A stretch of DNA of 64,000 bases. Source: Pestalotiopsis fici W106-1 (lineage: Eukaryota; Ascomycota; Sordariomycetes; Amphisphaeriales; Sporocadaceae). Shown here one piece after another: positions 12,609 to 22,612 of this stretch. The notes beneath the pieces are model-generated. The model saw only the letters and a list, made by a program, of their open reading frames with translations, was not told where the DNA came from and did no database searches. Location: positions 182,285-246,284 of the forward strand of contig NW_006917091.1 of the NCBI RefSeq assembly GCF_000516985.1, written 5' to 3'. The first letter of the stretch is position 1. Each line of letters opens with the position of its first letter. The translations under genes and the position numbers were made by a program.

Positions 12609-14605
12609 TCATAGACGGCTCTGTTCCTCTAGAAGGGCAGCGTCCTCTTCCAATTTCGCAATGACAACCTCATAAAACTCCTGACAAAACTTTTCATTTT
12701 GAAATCCTGACGGACCAATCGCATGATCAAAGCACCAGCTTACGGCTTCGGCGTAGTTTGGCCCGCCGTTCTCAATCACCTTTGCTTCTAGGCGGCTGGC
12801 ACTTTCACGCCGGGCGTAGAAGTCTTCCATTTTCATGGTAGTAGGTAGCTCGAGGCTTTCCTCCACACTCCCTGTGATGATCTGTACAAGTAGCGCACCG
12901 AGGGAGAGAATAGTTGTGTTGATCATGCGTGGACAATCCACTACTCGAATGAATGATGCCTCCCAGCTTGAAAGAGGTATGGCTTGTGTCACGAAGGGTC
13001 GATAAGGGTTCTTCCACCATTCTTGATGGATCTGTGCTTCAGCGCCCCAAAGGAAAGAAATATCATCGAGAGTCAACATCTTGGCAAGCCATGGTGTATT
13101 GTACGTGTGCAAAACGCTGTTGGACAGAGTCAATGCCTTGTAAGTAGCAATATGTTAGCTGAATCCCTTGATGTGCTGCCAAGTCTCCAGTATCTCCGAA
13201 CCAGACTTTTCCTTGAGAGTTGTTTTAGAAAGAGTATGGAGGACTCAAAGAAGTGCTGGAATAATTCTGAGGATAAGAGATAATCTACGACTAGAATACG
13301 TACCAATTGAAGCCTCTCCTCGTAGCCGAAAGGTACTATTGTCTTCTCTGAAAGACCAGTCAGGCCAGAAAGAATATCACGCAAGGTGACGGTGTGGCTG
13401 AACTTGGAGGGTTCTTCAACTGGGGGCGATAGCCGGAAGCAACGCTGCCCAGTCGATATATGTCCGTAGCTTTCAGATTGTGAAAGCGCCTTGCGTTTCC
13501 CGTGAAAAACTTTACACAAATTCGAGATCAACGACGTGGCCTGGGATTGGCATGGACTGTCGACTCTCAACGTCGAGATCGTCTCAGACGTTTTCATTTG
13601 GATTTGAACAGGCACCGTTTGCGGTTGCGATTCGAAAGAGCTGATGACAGCACGCCAAGCAACTTTCTTTCGCTTCTTTTCGGGTGCCATGAAGACAGGG
13701 TCGGGCAGAGCTGCTATGATCTCTGGTACTGGGGTGGACTTGTCAAGTTGAAGCTTGGCCCGGTTCCATTCGGTAGGCGCCTTGACTGAGTCGATTGCAA
13801 CGTTGTAGAGAAATTTCGCCGCAACTTCCTCTTCCTCATCGTCTGGCAATAGAACCGCATGTCGCGTAGCCAATTCAATACCGATTTTGTGGGCGTCGGC
13901 GCAGTCACAAGTTACGGCACTACGCATTGCGTTGAAAATACTTTCCGACAGCCCACGTAGAAGCTTTATGACACGTGCTTGAGATCGATGCTGTCTATTC
14001 GACTTCATGTTGATATCTTGTTGTGCGAGCCCGTGGAGTACAGTATTGCTTGACTTGATCTTTGAAAGCAGAGCTTCGTAGTCTCCCTTCTTCAGCGTGA
14101 AGGACGTCTTATGACGGAGCTCTCGTAGTATCTTCTTGTAGTCATTGAGTCTGATCTATGCGCATTGTCAATATTTATGACACACAGTAGCAGGAGCAGC
14201 AATAGAACAAAATTTCCGAGTTACCAAACGTACCGCACCATTTCTTTCTACACATAACTTCTTTTCTAACTCTGTCGCCGCAGTGGATAAGAGTTGAACC
14301 TGCGCCTGGAACGTTCCCCATGAAAGCCAAAGTCGTTCTCGAAGTTTATCGTCATATTTTGCCCAGTCGGCCCCAAATGGATCCTTTAACATGGTATCAA
14401 CCATGGAAAGGGGCACAAGATCGTGCAAAAGAAGTTCACAGGTGTTCTGCAGGCGAACCTGCTCTGTTTCGAGATCTCGCCGCAGCCAATTAAGGTCATT
14501 CTGTGCCGTTTTGATCGATGAAAGGGTGGTCCGATAAGAGTTGATGGTGTTTATAGCGAGCGGCAAGACGCCTAGTACTATGCCCGCGACCTCGAAGCCA
14601 GACAT
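12609..14605 (-). CDS. DUF7580-type protein with HeLo-like N-terminus
   Basis: Three exons, 14605-14234, 14155-13304 and 13136-12609, give 583 residues. The start ATG at 14605 opens MSGFEVAGIVLGVLPLAI, the hydrophobic N-terminal helix typical of this fungal family. A helical region follows with DFLLHDL-like leucine patterns (about 20-200), then a variable charged middle (GKRKALSQ, about 290-310). The C-terminal part has the family motif GYEERLQL|ALTLSNSVL, followed by NTPWLAKMLTLDDISFLWG. The 167-nt second intron is placed by that motif, because reading through it destroys the alignment. HeLo-like N-termini occur in fungal incompatibility and cell-death proteins, but no enzymatic or killing activity is established for DUF7580. 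It is divergent from the C2H2 protein at 14870 across 264 bp, so shared regulation is likely (inference). Confidence 0.8.
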
Positions 14606-14869
14606 GACCGCCTCCAACAATCATCGAATAATGATCCTTACGGGTGATGTTGATCGAATGGATGCAGCGTTGCATGTCCCACTTGAGAGCCTCAGCCTCA
14701 TCGATCACGTGCAGGAGGAGCAATGATTCTTTCGGGCATTCGCTTATGCAGTGTGCACATAGATACCCCTCACGCCCGCCCAGCCAGTCAGATATCGTAC
14801 CAAGGTCCACTGGGCAATTTGCAGCCAGTAGCAACTCTTCCTGAACATCATCAAAACTGTCTCAAGACA
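14606..14869. promoter_or_regulatory. Divergent promoter between DUF7580 and C2H2 genes
   Basis: There are only 264 bp between the two start codons, which point away from each other, so both core promoters must lie here. I see no clear TATA box or known operator. The assignment rests on geometry alone. Confidence 0.45.
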
Positions 14870-16773
14870 ATGAGACCAGCAAAGGCAAAAGGCGAACCTG
14901 AAATCGCTTCTCTTGTCATTCGTGGCAGGAAAGCATTGGTGTCGCTTGTTGAGAATCTAGAACCAGTCCTAGAATCCAAATCAAAAGTCGGTTCTCATTT
15001 GGCACGTTTCAACCTCTGGTCAGCAAGCTTTGCAGCACACCGTGCCGCAGGCAAACGTGCCCTGGAGTACCGTCTCCGCGATGCTTCGTCGGTCAAGAAT
15101 CAAATTCTGTCATTACTACGGGACCTCTCTACTGTGATCGACCAAGGTGAGTATGCAGCAGGGGCGGATTCGAGTGTACATGCCGCCGCTGACGATATCT
15201 CCAGCTCAAGCATCAGCCCGTGGACAATCTGATCCGTCGCATGACGACCCGGCCTACGATGAAATCGAGGCTTACTTCCTCGCGGGGGATAGTGCAACAC
15301 AGTCACCGCTTGATCACTCAGTTGCAGAAATAGGACACATCGTGGACTGTCTGTTACGCTTGTCCGCTACCATTAATAATCCAGCACCTCACGACCAGTT
15401 TCAGTCGAGAGTTGGAGCTGGAATCAGCGGCTATTTTGAGCCGTGGGACGTGAGGCATGTTCAAGAAAAGTTCAAAGATCTTGATCCAGCCATCGCAGAG
15501 CGTCTTGGAAAAGCCGTGACCATGAGGCGGCATTATTTCAGATATCGAGAAGAGCACCATCATAAACTTTCCGAAGGACTTGAAGATGACAATGTCGCCG
15601 GAGGGGATGAGACCACCGTTGCTTCTTCGATACCCGAGCACTTGAAGGATCTTCCAGGAATCAGCTCCTCAATTTATCTTGACAACCAGTCGGAGTTTTC
15701 CGTAACTTCGTATGCACCTTCAAGCGCCGAGCCAGACCAGCTTGCAGTGCCGCCCATACCCCAGGAACACCTGGAAGGACCATTTCTATGCCCATTTTGC
15801 AAAATGATCATACAGATTGACACAAGACGAGAATGGAAGTAAGTTAATCTTGTTTATCTGAATTCATCAGTGGAGATCACCAGTTGATTTGTGTGCTAGG
15901 GAGCATGTATTTAGAGACCTTCGGCCCTATGTTTGCATTGACAAAACATGTCCCACGCCCAATCGTCAATATGCTCGACGCAGTGAATGGAATCGTCATA
16001 TGAACCAAGACCATTGGAAAATGTGGTACTGCTTATTTGGTTGTCTTAGGATATTTCCCACACGAGAGACATGGCGCGAGCATTATACGAGTACTCATCG
16101 CAAAGAAGTAACTGAACAGGAACTCAAGATACTGGAAGAAGAGAGTATCCATCAATCTCTGGACAAATCTGTTGGGAATTGTCCTTTTTGCATGTCCGTG
16201 GATATTGAAGGCCCAAGGCAGTACAGTTCTCATATTGGCCATCATTTGGAATTACTGGCCCTCTTCTCGCTGCCCAGCATAGATGGAAAAGACGAAATTG
16301 ATGACGAGGTAGTTTTCAGTCATGAGACTATGCCTGACGATAGGGCTGAGCATCATGATGACTCTTCGAGTTCCGCTGCAGATTCAAACACATTGCTTGA
16401 AGCTGAACCAGAACAAATACTTGGGTCTATCAGCCCGCAGGATAGGTTGGAAGCGTCTGACGACTTTGAAGCTGCAGTTGGAAGGCAAAAGATGGAAAAA
16501 AGTGATAAACAAGACGCGCTATTGGCCAAAAAAAGAGAAGAGTTTAGGAAAAAGGACAAGGAGGCAAGGGAAGCAGTTGAAAGGGCCGTTCGAAACAGGA
16601 GAGAGGCGCTGGAAAAAAACAGGCGGGACGAAGATCGCAGAAAAATGGAGACCGAGCTCGCAGCCGCTGCAGAGGCTCCTATGGTCAAGCTCATGGCAGC
16701 AATCAAGGCAAAGGAGGAAGCTGAAGCTGAAGCATTAGCCAAGAAAGAGATGGATGAGGAAGCAGAATGGTAA
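14870..16773 (+). CDS. C2H2-like zinc-finger protein with coiled-coil C-terminus
   Basis: Three exons, 14870-15146, 15205-15838 and 15900-16773, give 594 residues. The N-terminal 95 residues carry the ARFNLWSASFAAH...YRLRDASSV pattern seen at the start of many fungal STAND-associated proteins. Residues about 290-440 contain paired Cys/His clusters: FLCPFCKMII...EWKEHVFRDLRPYVC, then C-P-T-P...EWNRHMNQDHW, YCLFGCLRIF...WREHYTSTH and NCPFCMS...YSSHIGHHLE. These look like non-classical C2H2 fingers. From about 500 the chain is a highly charged Lys/Glu/Arg/Ala coiled coil. Role unknown; nucleic-acid or protein binding is inferred. The start at 14870 (MRPAKAKGEPEIA) is preferred to an in-frame ATG at 14723, which adds residues of non-coding character. 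The coiled coil is cut by a TAA, although the frame continues coding-like beyond it. Confidence 0.82.
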
Positions 16774-16971
16774 ATGCTTCTCGAAACCGAGGCCAAATTA
16801 ATGGCCGAGATGGAGGCAAGGGAAAAAATTGAAAGGGAACGGAAGGACGCCTAGAAGGAAGCCAGAGCAGAGATTTCCCAAGAACTCAAGAACTTTTGTT
16901 CTGCTCTCTGTTTCATTATCACCTGTATTGATTACTGGCATCATCAATATTGTAGTGTTTTTAGGTGCTAG
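16774..16971 (+). pseudogene. Coding-like tail beyond two in-frame stops
   Basis: Directly after the TAA at 16771-16773, in the same frame, 26 sense codons read MLLETEAKLMAEMEAR and onward through ERERKDA, then TAG (16852-16854), then KEARAEISQELKNF. The Glu/Lys/Ala/Arg heptad character is the same as upstream. This suggests that the ancestral protein was longer and that two nonsense mutations have shortened it. Chance continuation through purine-rich DNA is the alternative. Confidence 0.5.
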
Positions 16972-17067
16972 TGAATTCTTGGGCTCACTATCGCTGTTTG
17001 AGGGCTCTGAGCCGTGTTGTATTGAGCTGGCAATCTGAGTACTTTGTATATAATGGTTGTGCAGAAT

Positions 17068-18093
17068 CTACCATTGATCAGGTGGCATCTCAGGCATTCT
17101 CAATTGCTCGAGTTTGGTGTTGTCGAGTGAGCGTTCTACAGCACCGCCCACAACCTTGAGCACGCCTTCCGCCGAAAGCTTGCCCGGGCCATCTGTCCAC
17201 GTCGCAGTGTCCATGATATCTCTAGTGCCATACTTTTGGTGGACGAGATCATCCAGAGATGCCATCTGCCAGCTCGCCGTCTCGTCGTCGCCGATTTGAA
17301 AGAACTGGATGCCCACCTGGTAGGCTGGAGCCTTCATCTTGTCCAGCTCCTCGGCCGTCTCGTGCACGCGCGCTATCCGGTTGGAAAAAGGCTGCGCAGT
17401 AACCACAATGATATTCATGGGTTTCGGCTTGGGTTGTCCTTCCAGTCCCATCAGGTCGTAGGTGTGTTTATTGAGCAGATCCAGTAGGCGATCGGTGACA
17501 TCGTGCTTGCCCTTGGGCTTGACGTCGTTGAAGATGCCCTCGACATTGTCGTGCATGCCGGGGTGGCCCGTCAGCAGTCCAATGTGGCGGTAGCCCCTCT
17601 CGTGAACATTTGCATGCCAGCGACGCGAGTGATTGCCAAAGTAAATGTCGATGCCGTCCGTGTCCCGTTCCATACACAGTGGCACTATGGCGCGAATCAA
17701 GTCGGTGACTTCTTCCCAGTAGGGGGCCATGGCTTTCGAGTCGTCAATGAGGAAAACAGTGTCGAAATACTTGAGGAATTCGAACGGGTCTTCCTCCGTA
17801 TCTGCCCCGCGTACGCCTTCCTGTCCACGACCAGCGACCGGCTTCCTTCGAATTGATGCTGGTTGTGTCATATCCGTACCTGCCTGGGTTGTTGAAATGG
17901 GACTTGCTCCTCTATGAAGTTGCTGATGGATGGCTGCAGCTGCGCTGTTTGTTTGTCGGGCTGGTCGAGAAGTAGCTTGCATGACAGGTCGCGAAGGCTG
18001 GGTTGGCGAATCAAGATCCATCGCGTGCTCTTGGGCAGTCTGGTCGAACAGTCCAGGCTTTTGTTGCCGTTGCTTGGATCCGAAACAACCCAT
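17068..18093 (-). CDS. von Willebrand factor A domain protein, likely N-acylated
   Basis: Single exon, 341 residues. The ATG at 18093 is chosen because it opens MGCFGSK, a good N-myristoylation (Gly2) plus palmitoylation (Cys3) signal; the frame is open further upstream but has no ATG there. Residues 1-100 are low-complexity and rich in Gln, Pro, Ser and Arg. A vWA fold follows (about 105-320): YFDTVFLIDDSKAMAPYW is the first strand with the MIDAS loop, but the usual DxSxS is D-x-S-x-A here, so metal binding may be weak. Later strands are visible in DGIDIYFGN, NIIVVTAQPF and VGIQFFQIG. Such proteins are scaffold-like; function unknown. Membrane attachment is inferred from the N-terminus. Confidence 0.82.
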   Translation of the reverse strand: MGCFGSKQRQQKPGLFDQTAQEHAMDLDSPTQPSRPVMQATSRPARQTNSAAAAIHQQLHRGASPISTTQAGTDMTQPASIRRKPVAGRGQEGVRGADTEEDPFEFLKYFDTVFLIDDSKAMAPYWEEVTDLIRAIVPLCMERDTDGIDIYFGNHSRRWHANVHERGYRHIGLLTGHPGMHDNVEGIFNDVKPKGKHDVTDRLLDLLNKHTYDLMGLEGQPKPKPMNIIVVTAQPFSNRIARVHETAEELDKMKAPAYQVGIQFFQIGDDETASWQMASLDDLVHQKYGTRDIMDTATWTDGPGKLSAEGVLKVVGGAVERSLDNTKLEQLRMPEMPPDQW

Positions 18094-21000
18094 TGTGAAG
18101 ACTTTCTTTGTTCGGGGTTGAGCCCTTTGGCAGTACGTGCTGCAAATCAAGAAACCGAAATATGATTGCAGAGGCGGAAAAGTATTGGTCAAACAGCAAG
18201 CGCCGTCAATTGCAAAAGTTGCGAGAGCGTCATCTCAAGACAAGCTTGTTATAATTTTCAAAGCATTCCTCGAGCAACAGCTGACGTGACCCGCGCAAGA
18301 GCTGTGATGATGTTGCTGTGTCATCAGATTGGCAAACAAAGAACACCTACCTCCTGACCTGTAGGTACCCGCGACAACCACAAAGTCTGCGACACAAACA
18401 TCCGTAGTTTAGTTGCTCGAGGCGACACAGTCTGTGCATGGACAATCGAACCATCAGATTAGTTCATATCTACAAGGAAATCACGGAGTGTGCAATGCCA
18501 GTTTCAGCAAATCTCGTGAATGCTATTCGAATGTCGTAATCAACCACCAAATCCATGCAATAACCTCTTTTTATCCACGTTGCAGTGAGTAACCGCCATT
18601 ACCACTCCAACCTTTCGATACCTGTGATGAAGATCAAGTATCACGGGAGTCCGGTCCGACGCGGGCGGTTTGGCAGTCATCCACCACAATAGTCAATTGC
18701 ACAGAATACCACAATAAGTGTTCCATTTCCATGTCGTTGGGTAGTTGCGATATGTACAAACATGTTTAGCACGGTAGCGATAGGCGATAGGCGATGATAT
18801 CCAGCAGTCCGACACATCACTGCGGGAATTGAAAAAGTGCAGTCCTAGTCTCTCCGTCTTTGCCCGACGCCAATGGTGAAGTTGTTCCGGGGTTGACCTA
18901 GTCACTGGCCAGTGGGTGCGATGGAGGCGATCCAATGCCACACCTTGGTTAGGTAATACGGTGTACATGGTAACCTGTCTAAAGGTTATCAGATTATGAT
19001 GCGTATCCACTCTCATACAGATATCGGATACATTTACCATCCACGTGTATGATGCACACCAGTGTCCCAAACATGTAGTAGCGGTAGCCGATTCACATGC
19101 ACCCCCATGGGTATCTGTACAGATGCAACCTCTAATCGTATGATATAATAACTGCCGCTCAAGCAAAGAAGCAAAGAAATACGCGGGCCTGCTTCCAGAC
19201 CGTGATCTGGCTCAATTCTCTCTCCACATAATGCAACGTTGAAAAATGCGGGCGTCTGTCATCTGTCATAGCTACGCACATATCTGAGTGAATTGAATAC
19301 GGACCAGTCACGTTCCCCAGGCCCAGATGCCGGGACTTGTCCCGGAGGCTAGTTCAAGCGTGCAGTTCGTGGCAACTTTAGTGATGGCTAGCAAGTCGTC
19401 AGGCACGTCAGCAGCTTCAGGTTTTCCTTCTAGAGCCGATCTGGGAGCTTGGTGAGATCAAACACCGAAATTCTTGTACCATTTGGATGGTGGGAGGTTG
19501 CTAAACTGCTGCCCATTCACCCCCACAATGTGAAAAATATGCTGTTGCATCCAACCTGGTCCGTCTGCGGGTTCTCCAAGTCTTGGCCGACAGGGACCTG
19601 ATTCAAGGCCGTTCAGCCGCGTCCTCTTCCCTGGCGTATACGGACCGTTTGTATATGCATGGGATGATGCAAAGCCTCGACCGATCTCTTGTTTTTGGCA
19701 ATATAGTTTTTGTCCAGTGTTCTGGCTTCCGGCATTTATGTTCGGGATATCCTCAATGTGCCTTTGGGGTACGGAGGCCGCCCAATGACGCCTGGAAAGT
19801 AACAAGTCATGGCTCACGGTCAAGATCGGGGAACATGACTCTCTGCCGCTGCCTACCTTTGAAAATGAAAGACGTTGTGACGGGCCATGTGGTTTGTTTG
19901 GGCTTCTACCAAGTGTCGCTTAGGTGCTCCGTACGCTACGCATACAGCACCGACTAGCACCGACAGATGGTAAGTTGAGCTAAGCCAGTTCTGAAGTAAG
20001 GGGTCCCCACGCCTTCAGCATGAGCTAAACCAGGACTGGGATTTTTTCGAGGAGGTGCGGAGCTAAACCGAAGTTGCGCCGGGTACAGAGACACAGGTCT
20101 GGTCGTTCCCCAAGATCTCATCGAATGGGAACTGAACCGGCGAGTCGACGACACAAAAGCCACAATACGGAGTAGTAGCTGAATATGGGATTTGCCGTGT
20201 CCTGGCTTGAAACGCTATCTCCTCGGGTCTTGTGCGCAGCACCTCGAACGACTAGACAAGAAACATGGTAGTAGGCAGTGCATCTTGTTGGGTGCCAACT
20301 GCAGCAGTGCAGTATCTCAGGGTCAAAATGCAAGCCGTCCGCAATAGCAGGGTATCTAGCTGCTGGATCATGGATGCCTGTAGCTGCGTACTATGCTACA
20401 ATTAACCAACCACATAATGTCGGGCTCCGACCGCTTTCATTGCCTATCAAAGAGCCCATCTCACCAGCACTACCAGCAAACAACAGGGGAGGATTAGTTG
20501 GGTTCCGAGTCCCGCGACTCCTGGCGGGGCCTTTACCATGGTGTACACGAGGCCTTGAGAGGCTTTTGTGCGGGCTTTTGCATCCATCGGTCTTTGGGCA
20601 ATGGAGATCTTCGCCGTACCTGAACCGAGATGCGGCGATCCGGTTCAAGCTATCGATCTGCGGACCCCGCGACGATCAAAAAGAGCTTGACACGTTGAAG
20701 CTACCGGCCAAAGGGAATGCCGCGAACAAAGTACGTACGACGAGGCCTTGCGAGGAGGACACAAGCACGACAAATTTACCATGCATATGCGCAGCAACGC
20801 GCAGCATCCTTGGGGGATCCGCAACCTTGAATGTGCCTTGTTCGCATAGCAGCAGCGGTTTTGCATAAACAAAAGTGGCCACAAGAGACTAGAACTCGCA
20901 ACTCAAAAACTATCGTGGGTGAGTGGATTGAGACTCCTCTTGAACGAAGATCACGTGAGTCTGAGCTCATGTATTGTAGTACACAGTAAACAAACTGACA

Positions 21001-21589
21001 AGCATATTCAGGTGAAGAGCAGTCAACCAGTCAACCCACAGCACCTGGAGACCAGCCAATCCAGCAGTCGAGCTTGCGATAGGTCCCCATCCCTCTCCCC
21101 CCACCGGCCATGAGCTGTCTGGCTGTCTTGCCCATCCAGTGCCCATCTCCTCCACCTCCCCCCAGGTTACCCTTGATAGCAATAGCATGTGCTATTCAGC
21201 TGATTCATCTTGCAAGCCACCCCTGTCTGAAGTTGGACCAACCTTTTAAGCTGAAATCTGCAGGTTTCTGGCGTGAATCCTGGCGGACAGCGCCGACTAG
21301 AGACACGCTAGACCTGATAGTTGAACACTAATGGCATGTAACCGTGTCTGACTCGTCGGGAGCCTTCCGGACAGTATTCCGCCTCTTAGCATGAACTCTG
21401 CCCTGCACTTCAATCCCTGGACCTCCCCTCACTCGGTTTCCAATTTCTGATTGCTTGTCTGTCGCATTTTCATTTTTTTTACTACTACTACTCAAAAACT
21501 TATTCTTTGGCATTCATCGACAAACCATCATTCTTTTTTAACCCTCCCCCCAAAAAGACCGAGCCGACTTGCAAGAGAGAGAGGAAACG
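18094..21589. other. 3.5 kb without a supported gene
   Basis: Plus frame 20278-20868 (196 codons) and minus frames near 18693-19166 and 19458-19823 are open, but composition is irregular and no motif or splice structure supports them. The right end holds the 5' region of the beta-propeller gene, with pyrimidine-rich DNA (about 21120-21180 and 21465-21560) typical of fungal promoters. Confidence 0.45.
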
Positions 21590-22612
21590 ATGGCCGGGAG
21601 CATAGACGACCTGGATGTCGTTCTGGTGACGCAGCTGCCCCCGGATTCTTGGTTCGAGGGCTTTGCCATCCGGCCCAACAACCATATTTTAGCGGCGCGG
21701 CTCGACGCGCCGGTCGTTTACGACATAGACGCAGCGGACCCAGATGCCGAACCACAGCCAGTATTCGAATTCCCAGGCGTGGCGGCCGCAATGAATCTGG
21801 CGCGCATTCCTGGCAGACCCGACGAATATAGCGTCATGACGTGTGAAGTGAGTGACCTGGCACACACACGGTGGGAGGTCTTCGCAATATGGCACCTAGA
21901 TCTCAGCACAGAGGGCGAGCCCAAGGCCACCAAGAAGGGCGATATCACAGACATTGTGCTGCCCCTCGGACTGTGGCCAGTGACGGACCGATTCCTCCTC
22001 GTGGCCGACTCGGCACAAAGCTGCCTACAAGTTCTGGACGTCACAACAGCCAAGAGCTCAATCCTGCTTGCCGACGCAAAATCAATGAATGCCAAGAGCA
22101 ACGAAGACTTTTTCGGCATCAATCGGATATCCGTTGTCAATGATCACATTTGGTTCTGCAATTACAGCCAAGGCGCAATATATCGGGTGCCATTCGAGCT
22201 GGACGAGAGCAACGCAGAAAAGCCCGTACGGATTACTGGCCCAGTAGAGTTGGTAGCCGAAGGCCTCGACCAATGCGACGGGTTCCAGGTTAAATCAGAT
22301 GGAAGCCTTGCCCTTACAGTAAATTCAGACGACGGAACCCTCATGCGCACCGATATTGAAAAATCAGACGTGGGTGCCTCGACGTGCTCAATAGCAATGA
22401 ACATGCTCATCAACCCGACCGTTGTTGAGCTGGGTCCGGAAACGGATGGCAAGCAGACGGTCTTTGTCATATGCTGCGGAGAGATCAACGTTGGCTGGCT
22501 CAACGACAACTTTTCCTGGCGGGATATCGCCAATGCAATCGACGAGACGGTCGTGGTAGATGTCCAGTCGGCTCGGACTTCCATCAGAAGTGGAGCCTCG
22601 CAAGCGGTATAA
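21590..22612 (+). CDS. SMP-30/gluconolactonase-like beta-propeller protein
   Basis: Single exon, 340 residues, ATG at 21590 following a purine-rich leader. It has no signal peptide, so it is probably cytosolic. Repeated blade-like units are visible: WFEGFAIRPNNHILAA, MNLARIPGRPDEY, DRFLLVADSAQSCLQVLD, FGINRISVVNDHIWFCNYSQGAIYRVP and DGFQVKSDGSLALTVN. They fit a six-bladed propeller. Fungal relatives are often secreted and some act in secondary metabolism (for example the hetero-Diels-Alderases EupfF and AsR5). Here there is no biosynthetic neighbour and no secretion signal, so a hydrolase-like or binding role is equally possible. Substrate unknown. Confidence 0.75.
   Translation: MAGSIDDLDVVLVTQLPPDSWFEGFAIRPNNHILAARLDAPVVYDIDAADPDAEPQPVFEFPGVAAAMNLARIPGRPDEYSVMTCEVSDLAHTRWEVFAIWHLDLSTEGEPKATKKGDITDIVLPLGLWPVTDRFLLVADSAQSCLQVLDVTTAKSSILLADAKSMNAKSNEDFFGINRISVVNDHIWFCNYSQGAIYRVPFELDESNAEKPVRITGPVELVAEGLDQCDGFQVKSDGSLALTVNSDDGTLMRTDIEKSDVGASTCSIAMNMLINPTVVELGPETDGKQTVFVICCGEINVGWLNDNFSWRDIANAIDETVVVDVQSARTSIRSGASQAV

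Noticed and set aside
13137..13303. A small extra exon inside the 167-nt intron of the DUF7580 gene (acceptor near 13267)
   Set aside because: Using it leads to a stop after about a dozen codons. Direct joining of ERLQL to ALTLSNS restores the family motif.
20278..20868. A 196-codon plus-strand frame
   Set aside because: No domain, irregular composition, no homologous motif and several competing minus-strand frames. It could be chance in a gene-free region.
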